Source of the DNA: Oerskovia sp042887685
GTDB taxonomy: Bacteria; Actinomycetota; Actinomycetes; Actinomycetales; Cellulomonadaceae
NCBI RefSeq assembly: GCF_042887685.1
Contig: NZ_JBHVOS010000001.1
Location: 232,885-296,884 of the forward strand
Reading direction: 5' to 3'
DNA: 64,000 nucleotides
The position numbers and the translations under genes are program-made. The notes below the pieces were generated by a model that ran no database searches, was not told where the DNA came from, and saw nothing but the letters and a program-made list of their open reading frames with translations. Numbering within the stretch: the first letter of the stretch is position 1; each line of letters begins with the position of its first letter. Of this stretch, positions 35,137 through 43,036 are shown piece by piece.

Positions 35137-36003
35137 TCAGTCGGCCGTCACGAAGTCGATGAGCTCCTCGACGCGGCCCAGCAGCGACGGTTCGAGGTCG
35201 GCGTAGCTGCGCACGGTCCCGAGGATGCGCTGCCAGCCGCGGGCCACGTCGGCCTGCTCGGCAGCAGGCCACCCGAGCTCGCGCAGGATGCCGCGCTTCC
35301 ACTCGGTGCCGCGCTCGATCACCGGCCAGGCGTCGAGGCCCACGCGCTCGGGCCGCACGGCCTGCCACACGTCCACGTAGGGGTGGCCGAGCACCATGAC
35401 CGTGCCGGGCCGCGCGCCCTTGAGGGCCTCCGCGACCAGGCGCGTCTCCTTGCTGCCGGGGACCAGGTGGTCGACCAGGACGCCCACCTTGCGCTCCGCC
35501 GTCGGGCCGAAGTCCTCGAGGGCCTCCGCGAGGTTGTCGACGCCGTCGAGCAGCTCGACCACGACGCCCTCGATGCGCAGGTCGTCGCCCCAGACCTTCT
35601 CGACGAGCTCGGCGTCGTGCTTGCCCTCGACCCAGATGCGGCTGCCGCGCGCGACGCGCGCCCGGACGTTCGCGACCGCGCGCGAGCCCGACGCGGTGCG
35701 CGTCGGGGCGACGGGAGCCCTCGACGTCACGGGGGCGGTCAGCTCGACCGGTTCGCCGTCGACCCAGAAGCCCGGGCCGAGCGGGAAGGTGCGCGTGCGG
35801 CGTGCGCGGTCCTCGAGCACGACGACGTGCATGCCGCCGGACTTCTCGACCCGCACCACGGCTCCGACCCAGCCGGTCTCGACGTCCTCGACGACGAGAC
35901 CGCGCTCGGCGGGCTGAGGGCGGGAGACCGGGCGCCGGCGGTGGGGGACCGGGGCGGGGGTCGCGCTGGACAGGACGTCGGAACCGTAGCGATCGAAGCT
36001 CAC
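35137..36003 (-). CDS. DUF3097 family protein
   Basis: A 288-residue soluble protein found across Actinobacteria. A small beta-rich N-terminal domain (about 30-85, GLVVEDVETGWVGAVVRVEK) is followed by a Toprim-like region with RIWVEGKHDAELVEKVWGDD, VVVELLDGVDNLAEAL and VGVLVDHLVPGSKETRLV, whose Glu and Asp residues fit a Toprim metal site. A nucleic-acid role is therefore possible but not shown. The GTG at 36003 lies seven bases after TAGGGT; a second GTG at 36012 would overlap that element. Confidence 0.85.
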   Translation of the reverse strand: MSFDRYGSDVLSSATPAPVPHRRRPVSRPQPAERGLVVEDVETGWVGAVVRVEKSGGMHVVVLEDRARRTRTFPLGPGFWVDGEPVELTAPVTSRAPVAPTRTASGSRAVANVRARVARGSRIWVEGKHDAELVEKVWGDDLRIEGVVVELLDGVDNLAEALEDFGPTAERKVGVLVDHLVPGSKETRLVAEALKGARPGTVMVLGHPYVDVWQAVRPERVGLDAWPVIERGTEWKRGILRELGWPAAEQADVARGWQRILGTVRSYADLEPSLLGRVEELIDFVTAD

Positions 36004-36010
36004 CGACGTC

Positions 36011-36016
36011 ACCCTA
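36011..36016 (-). promoter_or_regulatory. -10 element of the DUF3097 gene
   Basis: Minus-strand TAGGGT seven bases before the GTG at 36003; leaderless arrangement. Confidence 0.5.
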
Positions 36017-36054
36017 GGCGCTCGTGGCGCCCGCGCCCGGAAGGGGCGCGCGGC

Positions 36055-36070
36055 GACGACCGAGGTCGTC
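36055..36070. promoter_or_regulatory. Palindrome in the DUF3097/MFS divergent region
   Basis: GACGACC-GA-GGTCGTC, a 7-bp dyad with 2-base spacer, 65 bases upstream of the MFS start. Possible operator; no regulator gene adjoins. Confidence 0.3.
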
Positions 36071-36135
36071 TCCGGTCGTACCGGGGCGGGGACGCTCACC
36101 GGGTGCGGGCCCACGTGCCGTGGTACGACTGGCCC

Positions 36136-37596
36136 GTGAGCACTTCGACCGGCCCGGCCACGCCCGACGCCCAGCGGTGGCGCGTCCTGGGGCTGTGCCT
36201 CGCGGTCGGTTTCATCACGATGCTCGACGTGTCGATCGTCAACGTCGCGCTCCCGTCGATCGAGCGGGCGCTCGACGCGGGCCCGACCGAGCTGCAGCTC
36301 ATCGTCGCGGGCTACACCCTGGCGTTCGGGCTCGCGCTCGTCCCGGCCGGTCGCCTGGGCGACGCGGGCGGGCGCCGCACGTTGTTCATCGCCGGCCTCG
36401 TGGGCTTCGCGCTCACGAGCCTCGCGGCGGGCCTGGCGCCGAACGACGAGTGGCTCGCGATCGCCCGGCTCCTGCAGGGCGTGAGCGCGGGCATGCTCAA
36501 CCCGCAGGTCATCGGGCTCATCCAGCAGATGTTCTCGGGGTACGAGCGCGGCAAGGCGTTCGGCATGTTCGGTGCGACGATCGGCGTCTCGACGGCGCTC
36601 GGGCCGCTCCTGGGCGGCCTGATCCTCCAGGTCGCGGGCGACGAGAACGGGTGGCGGTGGATCTTCGGGATCAACGTCCCGATCATCGCGGTCGTGCTGC
36701 CCCTGGCCGTCAGGTTCCTGCCCGCGACGGTGCACAGGCCCGGCCCGCGCAGGCTCGACCCCGTGGGCCTCGTCCTCATCGCCGTCGCGACCGTCGCGGT
36801 CATGCTCCCGTTCGTCACGACGTCGGGCCAGGACGACGACCCCGGGCGCTGGTGGTGGCTCGCGCTCGGGGCGGTCGCGGTCGTCGCGGCGGTGCTCTGG
36901 GAGCGGCGCTACCGGCGCACCACGGGCGCCCCGGTCCTGGACCCGCGCGTCCTGTCGCTCGCCTCGTTCCGGAACGGCACGCTGCTCGGCATCACGTACT
37001 TCGCGGGGTTCACGGGGATCTTCCTCGTCGCGACGCTGTACCTGCAGAACGACCTGCACTTCACGCCACTGCACGCGGGGCTCATCGGGATGCCGTTCGC
37101 GATCGCGTCGGGCGTCGCGTCGTGGCTCGCGGGGCGCGGTGTCGCGCGCTGGGGGCGCCCGCTCGTGGTCGCGGGCCTCGTGGTGGTGCTCGTCGGGCTC
37201 GGCGGCGTGGTCCTCGCGATCCGGGCCACGGGGGACGACTCGTCGGCCGCGGGCTGGGGCATCGCCCTGACCATGATGATCACGGGGATCGGCAGCGGGA
37301 CCGTCATCTCCCCGAACCAGACCCTGACCCTGGCCCGCGTCCCGGTCGAGCTCGCAGGCGTCGCGGGCAGCATGCTCCAGCTCGGGCAGCGCGTGGGGTC
37401 GGCCATGGGCATCGCCGTGGTCCTCTCGACGTACTACTCGCTCAAGGCGGGAGGCTCGACCGGAGCCGTCGCGGCGAGCACCGCGATGCTCATCACGGTC
37501 GCGCTCGTCGCGGTCTCGCTCGTGGTCGCGGTCGTGGACCTGCGGGCGCGGCACGCGCAGGGCGCGCCGCGCGGCGGGGTGTCCTCGACGGTCTGA
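36136..37596 (+). CDS. MFS exporter, DHA2 family
   Basis: A 486-residue transporter with about 14 helices. It opens LCLAVGFITMLDVSIVNVAL, typical of DHA2/EmrB exporters, followed by the motif A variant AGRLGDAGGRRTLF and motif C-like GPLLGGLILQ. Similar proteins export drugs or lipids. The GTG at 36136 comes directly after an in-frame stretch that is not conserved; no ribosome binding site is obvious. A palindrome upstream may be its operator. Substrate unknown. Confidence 0.9.
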   Translation: MSTSTGPATPDAQRWRVLGLCLAVGFITMLDVSIVNVALPSIERALDAGPTELQLIVAGYTLAFGLALVPAGRLGDAGGRRTLFIAGLVGFALTSLAAGLAPNDEWLAIARLLQGVSAGMLNPQVIGLIQQMFSGYERGKAFGMFGATIGVSTALGPLLGGLILQVAGDENGWRWIFGINVPIIAVVLPLAVRFLPATVHRPGPRRLDPVGLVLIAVATVAVMLPFVTTSGQDDDPGRWWWLALGAVAVVAAVLWERRYRRTTGAPVLDPRVLSLASFRNGTLLGITYFAGFTGIFLVATLYLQNDLHFTPLHAGLIGMPFAIASGVASWLAGRGVARWGRPLVVAGLVVVLVGLGGVVLAIRATGDDSSAAGWGIALTMMITGIGSGTVISPNQTLTLARVPVELAGVAGSMLQLGQRVGSAMGIAVVLSTYYSLKAGGSTGAVAASTAMLITVALVAVSLVVAVVDLRARHAQGAPRGGVSSTV

Positions 37597-37732
37597 CCTG
37601 CCGTGCCGGGCGGTGGCCCGACGGCGGAGGGCGGGCTGCGTCGTCGGGCCCGGCCGGCCCCTGCCGCGCCTCGGTCGGGAAGACCCCGTGAGGACACTGT
37701 GCACGTCGCGCCCCTCGCCTCCGACGACCGCG

Positions 37733-37738
37733 TAGAAT
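37733..37738 (+). promoter_or_regulatory. -10 element of hrcA
   Basis: TAGAAT overlapping the first base of the CIRCE element by one position, so repressor binding would block this promoter. Confidence 0.5.
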
Positions 37739-37764
37739 TAGCACTCGACGGTGGAGAGTGCGAA
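37738..37764. promoter_or_regulatory. CIRCE operator
   Basis: TTAGCACTC (37738-37746), 9-base spacer, then GAGTGCGAA (37756-37764). The left arm matches the CIRCE consensus exactly and the right arm has one mismatch. It is the binding site of HrcA, encoded immediately downstream, so the operon is autoregulated. Confidence 0.92.
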
Positions 37765-37791
37765 ACGCGCGACGATCGGCAGGAGGTGTCC

Positions 37792-38808
37792 ATGAGCGAG
37801 GAACGACGGCTCGACGTGCTGCGCGCGATCGTCGAGGACTACGTCCTGACGAGGGAGCCGGTGGGATCGCGGGTCCTGGCAGAGCGGCACCGCCTGGGGG
37901 TGTCCCCGGCGACGATCCGCAACGACATGGCCGCCCTCGAGGAGGACGGCTACATCGCCCAGCCGCACACCTCGGCCGGGCGCGTCCCCACGGACAAGGG
38001 GTACCGCCTGTTCGTGGACAGGCTCTCGACGATCAAGCCCCTGTCCTCGCCCGAGCGGCGGGCGATCGAGACGTTCCTGTCGGAGGCCGTGGACCTCGAC
38101 GACGTCGTGGCCCGGGCGGGGCGTCTCCTCGCCCAGCTCACGGGCCAGGTCGCCGTGGTGCAGTACCCGTCGCTGCGCCGGTCGGGCCTGCGGCACCTCG
38201 AGCTCGTCCCGGTCGGGGACCGGCGCCTGCTCGTGGTCATCATCACGGACACGGGCCGCGTCGAGCAGCGCACCCTCGAGGTCGCCCAGGCGCCGGACGA
38301 GGCCACCCTCGCCGAGCTGCGCACGCGGCTCAACGCGGTCGCGGCGGGCAAGCGCCTCGCGGAGCTCGGCAAGGGCTTCGCCGACGTCGCCGAGGAGTTC
38401 CGCCCCGAGCACCGGGACCTCGCGCGCTCGCTCGCGCTGCTCGTGGAGGAGACCCTGTCCGAGGAGTCGGAGGAGCGCATCGTGCTCGCCGGCACCGCCA
38501 ACCTGGCCCGGGTCGGCATGAGGTTCGAGCACGCCCTGCGACCGGTCCTCGAGGCGCTCGAGGAACAAGTCGTGCTGCTCGGGTTGTTGACCGAGATGGC
38601 TGCGGAGTCCGGGGTGAGCGTGCGCATCGGTCACGAGACGCAGCTCGAGGGGCTCGCGGAAACGTCGGTCGTGACGAGCGGATACGGTAACGAGGGGGAC
38701 TCGGTCGCGCTGATCGGCTCGATCGGACCGACCCGCATGGACTATCCCGGGACGATCGCCTCGGTCCGCGCGGTCGCGCGGTACCTGTCGCGCGTCCTGA
38801 CCACATGA
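37792..38808 (+). CDS. hrcA: Heat-inducible transcription repressor HrcA
   Basis: A 338-residue repressor. The N-terminal winged helix has RLDVLRAIVEDYVLTREPVG and SPATIRNDMAALEEDGYI; the middle and C-terminal GAF-like domain ends with IGPTRMDYPGTIASVRAVAR, typical for HrcA. It represses groES/groEL and its own operon through CIRCE and depends on the GroE chaperonin to fold. A very good AGGAGG lies five bases before the ATG. dnaJ follows. Confidence 0.96.
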   Translation: MSEERRLDVLRAIVEDYVLTREPVGSRVLAERHRLGVSPATIRNDMAALEEDGYIAQPHTSAGRVPTDKGYRLFVDRLSTIKPLSSPERRAIETFLSEAVDLDDVVARAGRLLAQLTGQVAVVQYPSLRRSGLRHLELVPVGDRRLLVVIITDTGRVEQRTLEVAQAPDEATLAELRTRLNAVAAGKRLAELGKGFADVAEEFRPEHRDLARSLALLVEETLSEESEERIVLAGTANLARVGMRFEHALRPVLEALEEQVVLLGLLTEMAAESGVSVRIGHETQLEGLAETSVVTSGYGNEGDSVALIGSIGPTRMDYPGTIASVRAVARYLSRVLTT

Positions 38809-38883
38809 GTTCGGTTCTTGCGCCGGCGCGTGCTCGACCGGGTCGTCGGACCCTGGTCGTCACCGCACGGTGTTGTCGGAAGT

Positions 38884-38902
38884 CGCCGGTCCTGGACCGG
38901 CG
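38884..38902 (+). terminator. Small hairpin between hrcA and dnaJ
   Basis: CGCCGGTCC-T-GGACCGGCG, just upstream of a possible dnaJ -10 (GAGAGT at 38913-38918). Either an hrcA terminator or a partial attenuator. Confidence 0.4.
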
Positions 38903-38923
38903 TGCGCTAGTAGAGAGTGACCT

Positions 38924-40036
38924 GTGAGCGACTACTACGAGATCCTGGGCGTGCCCCGGGACGCGAGCCAGGACCAGATCAAGAAGGCCTACCGCAAGCT
39001 GGCCCGTGAGCTGCACCCTGACGTCGCGGGCGAGGCCGCCGAGGACAAGTTCAAGGACGTGTCCCGCGCCTACGAGGTGCTGTCCAGCCCGGACAAGCGC
39101 CAGCAGTACGACCTCGGCTCGGACCCGTCGGCCGCCGGCGGCGGCATGGGCGGAGGCTTCGGCTTCCAGGACATCTTCGAGACGTTCTTCGGGGGAGGCC
39201 AGGCGCAGACCGGCCCGATCCCGCGTGCACGCCGCGGCCAGGACGCCCTGGTGCGCCTCGACATCGACCTCTCGGAGGCGACCTTCGGGGCGCGCCGCGA
39301 GCTCCAGGTCGACACCGCGGTGATCTGCGGCACGTGCTCCGGCTCGTGCTGTCGCCCCGGCACGTCGCCCCGTACGTGCGACGTGTGCAACGGCCGCGGC
39401 ACGGTCCAGCGCGTCGCCCGTTCGTTCCTCGGCCAGGTCATGACGACCGCCCCCTGCGCCGCGTGCCAGGGATTCGGCACCGTGATCCCCGAGCCGTGCG
39501 CCGAGTGCGCGGGCGAGGGGCGCGTGCGCAGCCGTCGCACCCTGACGGTCAACGTCCCCGCCGGCGTCGACACGGGCACCCGCATCAAGCTCACTTCGCA
39601 GGGCGAGGTCGGCCCCGCGGGCGGTCCCGCGGGCGACCTGTACGTCGAGATCCGCGAGCGCAACCACGAGGTCTTCGTGCGTCGCGGCGACGACCTGCAC
39701 TGCACGCTCCAGGTGCCGATGACGGCTGCGGCCCTCGGGACGGTCCTCGAGCTCGAGACGCTCGACGGCCCGCAGGAGATCGACCTGCGTCCCGGCACCC
39801 AGCCCGGTCAGATCGTCACGCTCAAGAACCTCGGCGTCGGTCACCTGCACACCGGTGGTCGCGGCGACCTGAACGTGCACGTCGAGGTCCAGGTCCCCAC
39901 GGGCCTCGACGAGGAGCAGGAGGAGCTGCTGCGCTCGCTCGCGAAGGCTCGCGGCGAGGAGCGTCCCGACCCGCGTCTGTCCGCCGCGCACCCGGGGGTC
40001 TTCTCCCGCCTGCGCGACAAGCTCTCGGGACGCTGA
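38924..40036 (+). CDS. dnaJ: Chaperone DnaJ
   Basis: A 370-residue type I J-protein: J domain with HPD at about residues 30-32, Gly/Phe-rich stretch (GGGMGGGFGFQDIFETFFGG), cysteine-rich domain, and C-terminal substrate domains. Four CxxC pairs are seen: CGTC, CDVC, CAAC and CAEC. The first repeat reads CGTCSGSC, with Cys in place of the last Gly of CxxCxGxG. DnaJ delivers unfolded clients to DnaK and stimulates its ATPase. It follows hrcA, not dnaK, so it is the second actinobacterial DnaJ (DnaJ2). Confidence 0.95.
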   Translation: MSDYYEILGVPRDASQDQIKKAYRKLARELHPDVAGEAAEDKFKDVSRAYEVLSSPDKRQQYDLGSDPSAAGGGMGGGFGFQDIFETFFGGGQAQTGPIPRARRGQDALVRLDIDLSEATFGARRELQVDTAVICGTCSGSCCRPGTSPRTCDVCNGRGTVQRVARSFLGQVMTTAPCAACQGFGTVIPEPCAECAGEGRVRSRRTLTVNVPAGVDTGTRIKLTSQGEVGPAGGPAGDLYVEIRERNHEVFVRRGDDLHCTLQVPMTAAALGTVLELETLDGPQEIDLRPGTQPGQIVTLKNLGVGHLHTGGRGDLNVHVEVQVPTGLDEEQEELLRSLAKARGEERPDPRLSAAHPGVFSRLRDKLSGR

Positions 40037-40038
40037 GC

Positions 40039-40875
40039 GTGAGCGCGCCGGTCTTCCTCGCGGAGGCGAGCAGCTCGTCGGACGGCGGGGCCACGGACGG
40101 CCTCGCGGGTTTCCCGGCGGGTTCGCTCTACGTGCTCGACGGCGCCGAGGGGCGTCACGCGGGCGTCGTGCAGCGGCGTGGGGTCGGTGAGGCGGTCGAC
40201 GTCGTGGACGGCGAGGGCCTGCGCCTGCGGTGCACCATCGAAGGGGTCGAGCCCTCGGGCGTCCGACTGCGCGTCCGTGAGGTCGTCGAGGAGCCCGCGC
40301 CCGACGTCGTCGTGACGCTGGTCCAGGCCCTCGCGAAGGGCGACCGCGACGAGATGGCGATCGAGGCGGCGACCGAGGTCGGTGCCGACGCCGTGGTCCC
40401 GTGGCAGGCCGAGCGTTCGATCGTGGTGTGGCGCGGCGACCGGGCGGCCAAGTCGCGCGCCCGCTGGCTCGCGACCGTGCGCGCCGCGACCAAGCAGGCG
40501 CGGCGCGCGCGCCTCCCGCGGGTGGATCTCGCGATCGACACGCGCGGGCTCGTCGAGCGTACGCGCCAGGTGGTCGACGCGGGCGGTGCCGTGATCGTCC
40601 TGCACGAGGAGGCCGTCGTCCCGCTCGCCGAGGTGGCCCTGCCCGTCCCCGCGTCCCAGGACGCGGCCGCGGCGGGACGAGCACCCGAGGTGCTCGTCGT
40701 CGTCGGGCCGGAGGGTGGGATCTCCGAGAAGGAGGTCGAGGCGCTGACCGGTGCCGGTGCGCGGACCGCGCGCCTCGGCCCGCACGTGCTGCGGACCTCG
40801 ACGGCAGGCCCGGTCGCGATCGCGATGCTCGTCCAGCGGCTCGGTCGGTGGGGCGGGGCGGACGACGCGCAGTGA
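40039..40875 (+). CDS. rsmE: 16S rRNA (uracil-1498-N3)-methyltransferase
   Basis: A 278-residue SPOUT-fold methyltransferase. A PUA-like N-terminal domain (EGRHAGVVQRRGVGEAVDVV) precedes the knotted domain with ALAKGDRDEMAIEAATEVGA, VVVGPEGGISEKEVEAL and LGPHVLRTSTAGPVAIAML, the S-adenosylmethionine site. It methylates U1498 in the decoding centre. The GTG start lies two bases after the dnaJ stop, so it is cotranscribed with dnaJ. Confidence 0.95.
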   Translation: MSAPVFLAEASSSSDGGATDGLAGFPAGSLYVLDGAEGRHAGVVQRRGVGEAVDVVDGEGLRLRCTIEGVEPSGVRLRVREVVEEPAPDVVVTLVQALAKGDRDEMAIEAATEVGADAVVPWQAERSIVVWRGDRAAKSRARWLATVRAATKQARRARLPRVDLAIDTRGLVERTRQVVDAGGAVIVLHEEAVVPLAEVALPVPASQDAAAAGRAPEVLVVVGPEGGISEKEVEALTGAGARTARLGPHVLRTSTAGPVAIAMLVQRLGRWGGADDAQ

Positions 40876-40894
40876 CCCCGCACGCGGTGCCGGA

Positions 40895-40919
40895 GCACGG
40901 CCCGCCTCCCGGGCCGTGC
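40895..40919 (+). terminator. Terminator after rsmE
   Basis: GCACGGCCCG and CGGGCCGTGC form a perfect 10-bp stem with a 5-nt loop; ends the hrcA-dnaJ-rsmE unit just before the next promoter. Confidence 0.7.
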
Positions 40920-40933
40920 CGGCGAGCCGGGGG

Positions 40934-40939
40934 TAGCCT
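40934..40939 (+). promoter_or_regulatory. -10 element of the HIT gene
   Basis: TAGCCT six bases before the ATG at 40946; leaderless arrangement. Confidence 0.55.
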
Positions 40940-40945
40940 GCCGTC

Positions 40946-41314
40946 ATGACCAGCAACGACACCTCTCGCCCGACCGACCCGGACTGCCTGTTCTGCAAGA
41001 TCGTCGCGGGAGAGATCCCTGCGACGATCGTGGCGACCACGGACCAGGCCGTGGCGTTCAAGGACATCAACCCGCAGGCACCGCTCCACGTGCTCGTGGT
41101 GCCCCGTGCCCACCACGGCGACATCGCGCAGCTCGCGGCCGCCGACCCAGACCTCCTCGCGGGGGTCGTGGCCCTGGCGGACGAGGTCGCGAGCGAGCAC
41201 GCCGACGGCCAGTTCCGGCTCATCTTCAACTCGGGGCCGCGTGCCGGGCAGAGCGTGTTCCACGTCCACGGGCACGTCATCGGCGGCACCGCGCTGGGGT
41301 GGAACCCGGCCTGA
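40946..41314 (+). CDS. HIT family hydrolase
   Basis: A 122-residue histidine-triad protein of the HINT type. CLFCKIVAGEIPATIV opens it and the triad HVHGHVIGG lies near the C-terminus. Such proteins hydrolyse nucleoside phosphoramidates and act in the cytoplasm. It lies between rsmE and phoH, the usual actinobacterial position, and has its own promoter. Confidence 0.94.
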   Translation: MTSNDTSRPTDPDCLFCKIVAGEIPATIVATTDQAVAFKDINPQAPLHVLVVPRAHHGDIAQLAAADPDLLAGVVALADEVASEHADGQFRLIFNSGPRAGQSVFHVHGHVIGGTALGWNPA

Positions 41315-41456
41315 CCGCAGGCCGCCCGTCGGTCCGCTCCAGCGGGCCGCCCGGAGCGCCCGGTATTCGCCCTGACCCGGGCGGGCACGCTCGATATCAT
41401 GGACGCACCACGAACCACCCGACCTGCAGAAGGAGTGCCTCGGCGCAAGCCGGCTC

Positions 41457-42584
41457 ATGCCATCTTCGACACCACCCACACCGGACGGCCCAGCGGCCGC
41501 GCACCCCTCCGGGACCCGGGTCGAGCACCGTATCGTCGTCCCCTCCCACGTGCCGATGGTGGACCTGCTCGGCAGCGGTGACGTGGTCCTGCGAGCGATC
41601 GAGTCCGGGTTCCCCACGATCGACGTCCACGCCCGCGGGAACGAGATCGCCGTGTCCGGCCCCGTCGGCGACGTCGCGCTCGCCTCCCGGCTGCTCGACG
41701 AGCTCGTCGAGGTCGTCGAGTCCGGCACCCGTCTCACGCCCGACGTCGTGACGCGCTCCGTCGCGATGCTCACCGCGGCGACCGCGACCCGCCCGGCCGA
41801 GGTCCTCACGCTCAACATCCTCTCGAGCCGCGGCCGGACCATCCGTCCCAAGACGGTCGGGCAGAAGCGCTACGTCGACGCGATCGACGCGAGCACCGTG
41901 ACGTTCGGCATCGGCCCCGCAGGCACGGGCAAGACCTACCTCGCGATGGCCAAGGCCGTCCAGTCGCTCCAGGCCAAGCAGGTCAGCCGGATCGTCCTGA
42001 CCCGGCCGGCCGTCGAGGCGGGGGAGCGGCTCGGGTTCCTGCCCGGCTCGCTCTCCGAGAAGATCGACCCGTACCTGCGCCCCCTGTACGACGCGCTGCA
42101 CGACATGATCGACCCCGAGTCGATCCCCAAGCTCATCGAGGCCGGGACCATCGAGGTGGCGCCGCTGGCATACATGCGTGGCCGTACGCTGAACGACGCG
42201 TTCATCATCCTCGACGAGGCGCAGAACACCTCGACCGAGCAGATGAAGATGTTCCTGACCCGCCTCGGCTTCGGCTCCAAGATGGTCATCACGGGCGACG
42301 TGACGCAGGTCGACCTGCCCGGGGGCACGCCGTCGGGGCTGCGGGTCATCGAGGACGTCCTGACCGGGGTCGACGACGTCGAGTTCTGCCGCCTGACCTC
42401 CACCGACGTCGTGCGGCACCGACTCGTGAGCGACATCATCGACGCGTACGCGCGCTGGGACGTGAGCACCGCGCGTCCGGCGCGCGACGGCGGAGGCCAC
42501 GCGCACGGCGCCGGGCGCGGCGGGACGGCCCGCCGCGAGCGCCCACGAGACACACGAGACCAACGAGAGCAAGGGGCACGCTGA
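41457..42584 (+). CDS. phoH: PhoH-like ATPase
   Basis: A 375-residue protein with an N-terminal KH-like domain (about 20-95) and a P-loop ATPase: Walker A GPAGTGKT (153-160), then VLTRPAVEAGERLGFLPG, Walker B FIILDEAQNT and ITGDVTQVDLP. PhoH proteins are linked to RNA metabolism with YbeY, which follows directly. The C-terminal 35 residues are an Arg/Gly/Glu-rich tail. The ribosome binding site AAGGAG is about 20 bases upstream, rather far. Its stop shares one base with the ybeY start (TGATG). Confidence 0.93.
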   Translation: MPSSTPPTPDGPAAAHPSGTRVEHRIVVPSHVPMVDLLGSGDVVLRAIESGFPTIDVHARGNEIAVSGPVGDVALASRLLDELVEVVESGTRLTPDVVTRSVAMLTAATATRPAEVLTLNILSSRGRTIRPKTVGQKRYVDAIDASTVTFGIGPAGTGKTYLAMAKAVQSLQAKQVSRIVLTRPAVEAGERLGFLPGSLSEKIDPYLRPLYDALHDMIDPESIPKLIEAGTIEVAPLAYMRGRTLNDAFIILDEAQNTSTEQMKMFLTRLGFGSKMVITGDVTQVDLPGGTPSGLRVIEDVLTGVDDVEFCRLTSTDVVRHRLVSDIIDAYARWDVSTARPARDGGGHAHGAGRGGTARRERPRDTRDQREQGAR

Positions 42585-43036
42585 TGAGCGTCGAGATCAA
42601 CAACGAGTCCGGCTACGAGGTCGACGAGGCGGAGTTCGCGGCCCTCGCGCGCTACGTCCTGGACGCGATGCACGTCCACCCGCAGAGCGAGCTCGGCATC
42701 CGGTTCGTCGAGTCCGACGTCATGGCCGAGCTGCACGTCCGCTGGATGGACGAGCCCGGCCCCACGGACGTCCTGTCGTTCCCCATGGACGAGCTCCGTC
42801 CCGGGCGCGACGGGGACGTGACCCCCGCGGGCGAGCTGGGCGACATCGTGCTGTGCCCCGAGGTCGCCGCGCAGCAGGCGGTCACGGCGGGCCACTCGAC
42901 GGCCGAGGAGATGCTCCTGCTCACGACGCACGGCATCCTCCACCTGCTCGGCTACGACCACGCCGAGCCCGAGGAGGAGAAGGAGATGTTCGCGCTCCAG
43001 CGCAAGCTGCTCCTGACCTTCCTCGCCAGCCGATGA
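42584..43036 (+). CDS. ybeY: Endoribonuclease YbeY
   Basis: A 150-residue protein with the zinc motif HGILHLLGYDH (HxxxHxxxxxH) near the C-terminus and LHVRWMDEPGPTDVLSFPMD upstream, both family hallmarks. YbeY takes part in 16S rRNA 3' maturation and ribosome quality control. It overlaps phoH by one base and the CBS-domain gene by four (ATGA), so all three are translationally coupled. Confidence 0.96.
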   Translation: MSVEINNESGYEVDEAEFAALARYVLDAMHVHPQSELGIRFVESDVMAELHVRWMDEPGPTDVLSFPMDELRPGRDGDVTPAGELGDIVLCPEVAAQQAVTAGHSTAEEMLLLTTHGILHLLGYDHAEPEEEKEMFALQRKLLLTFLASR

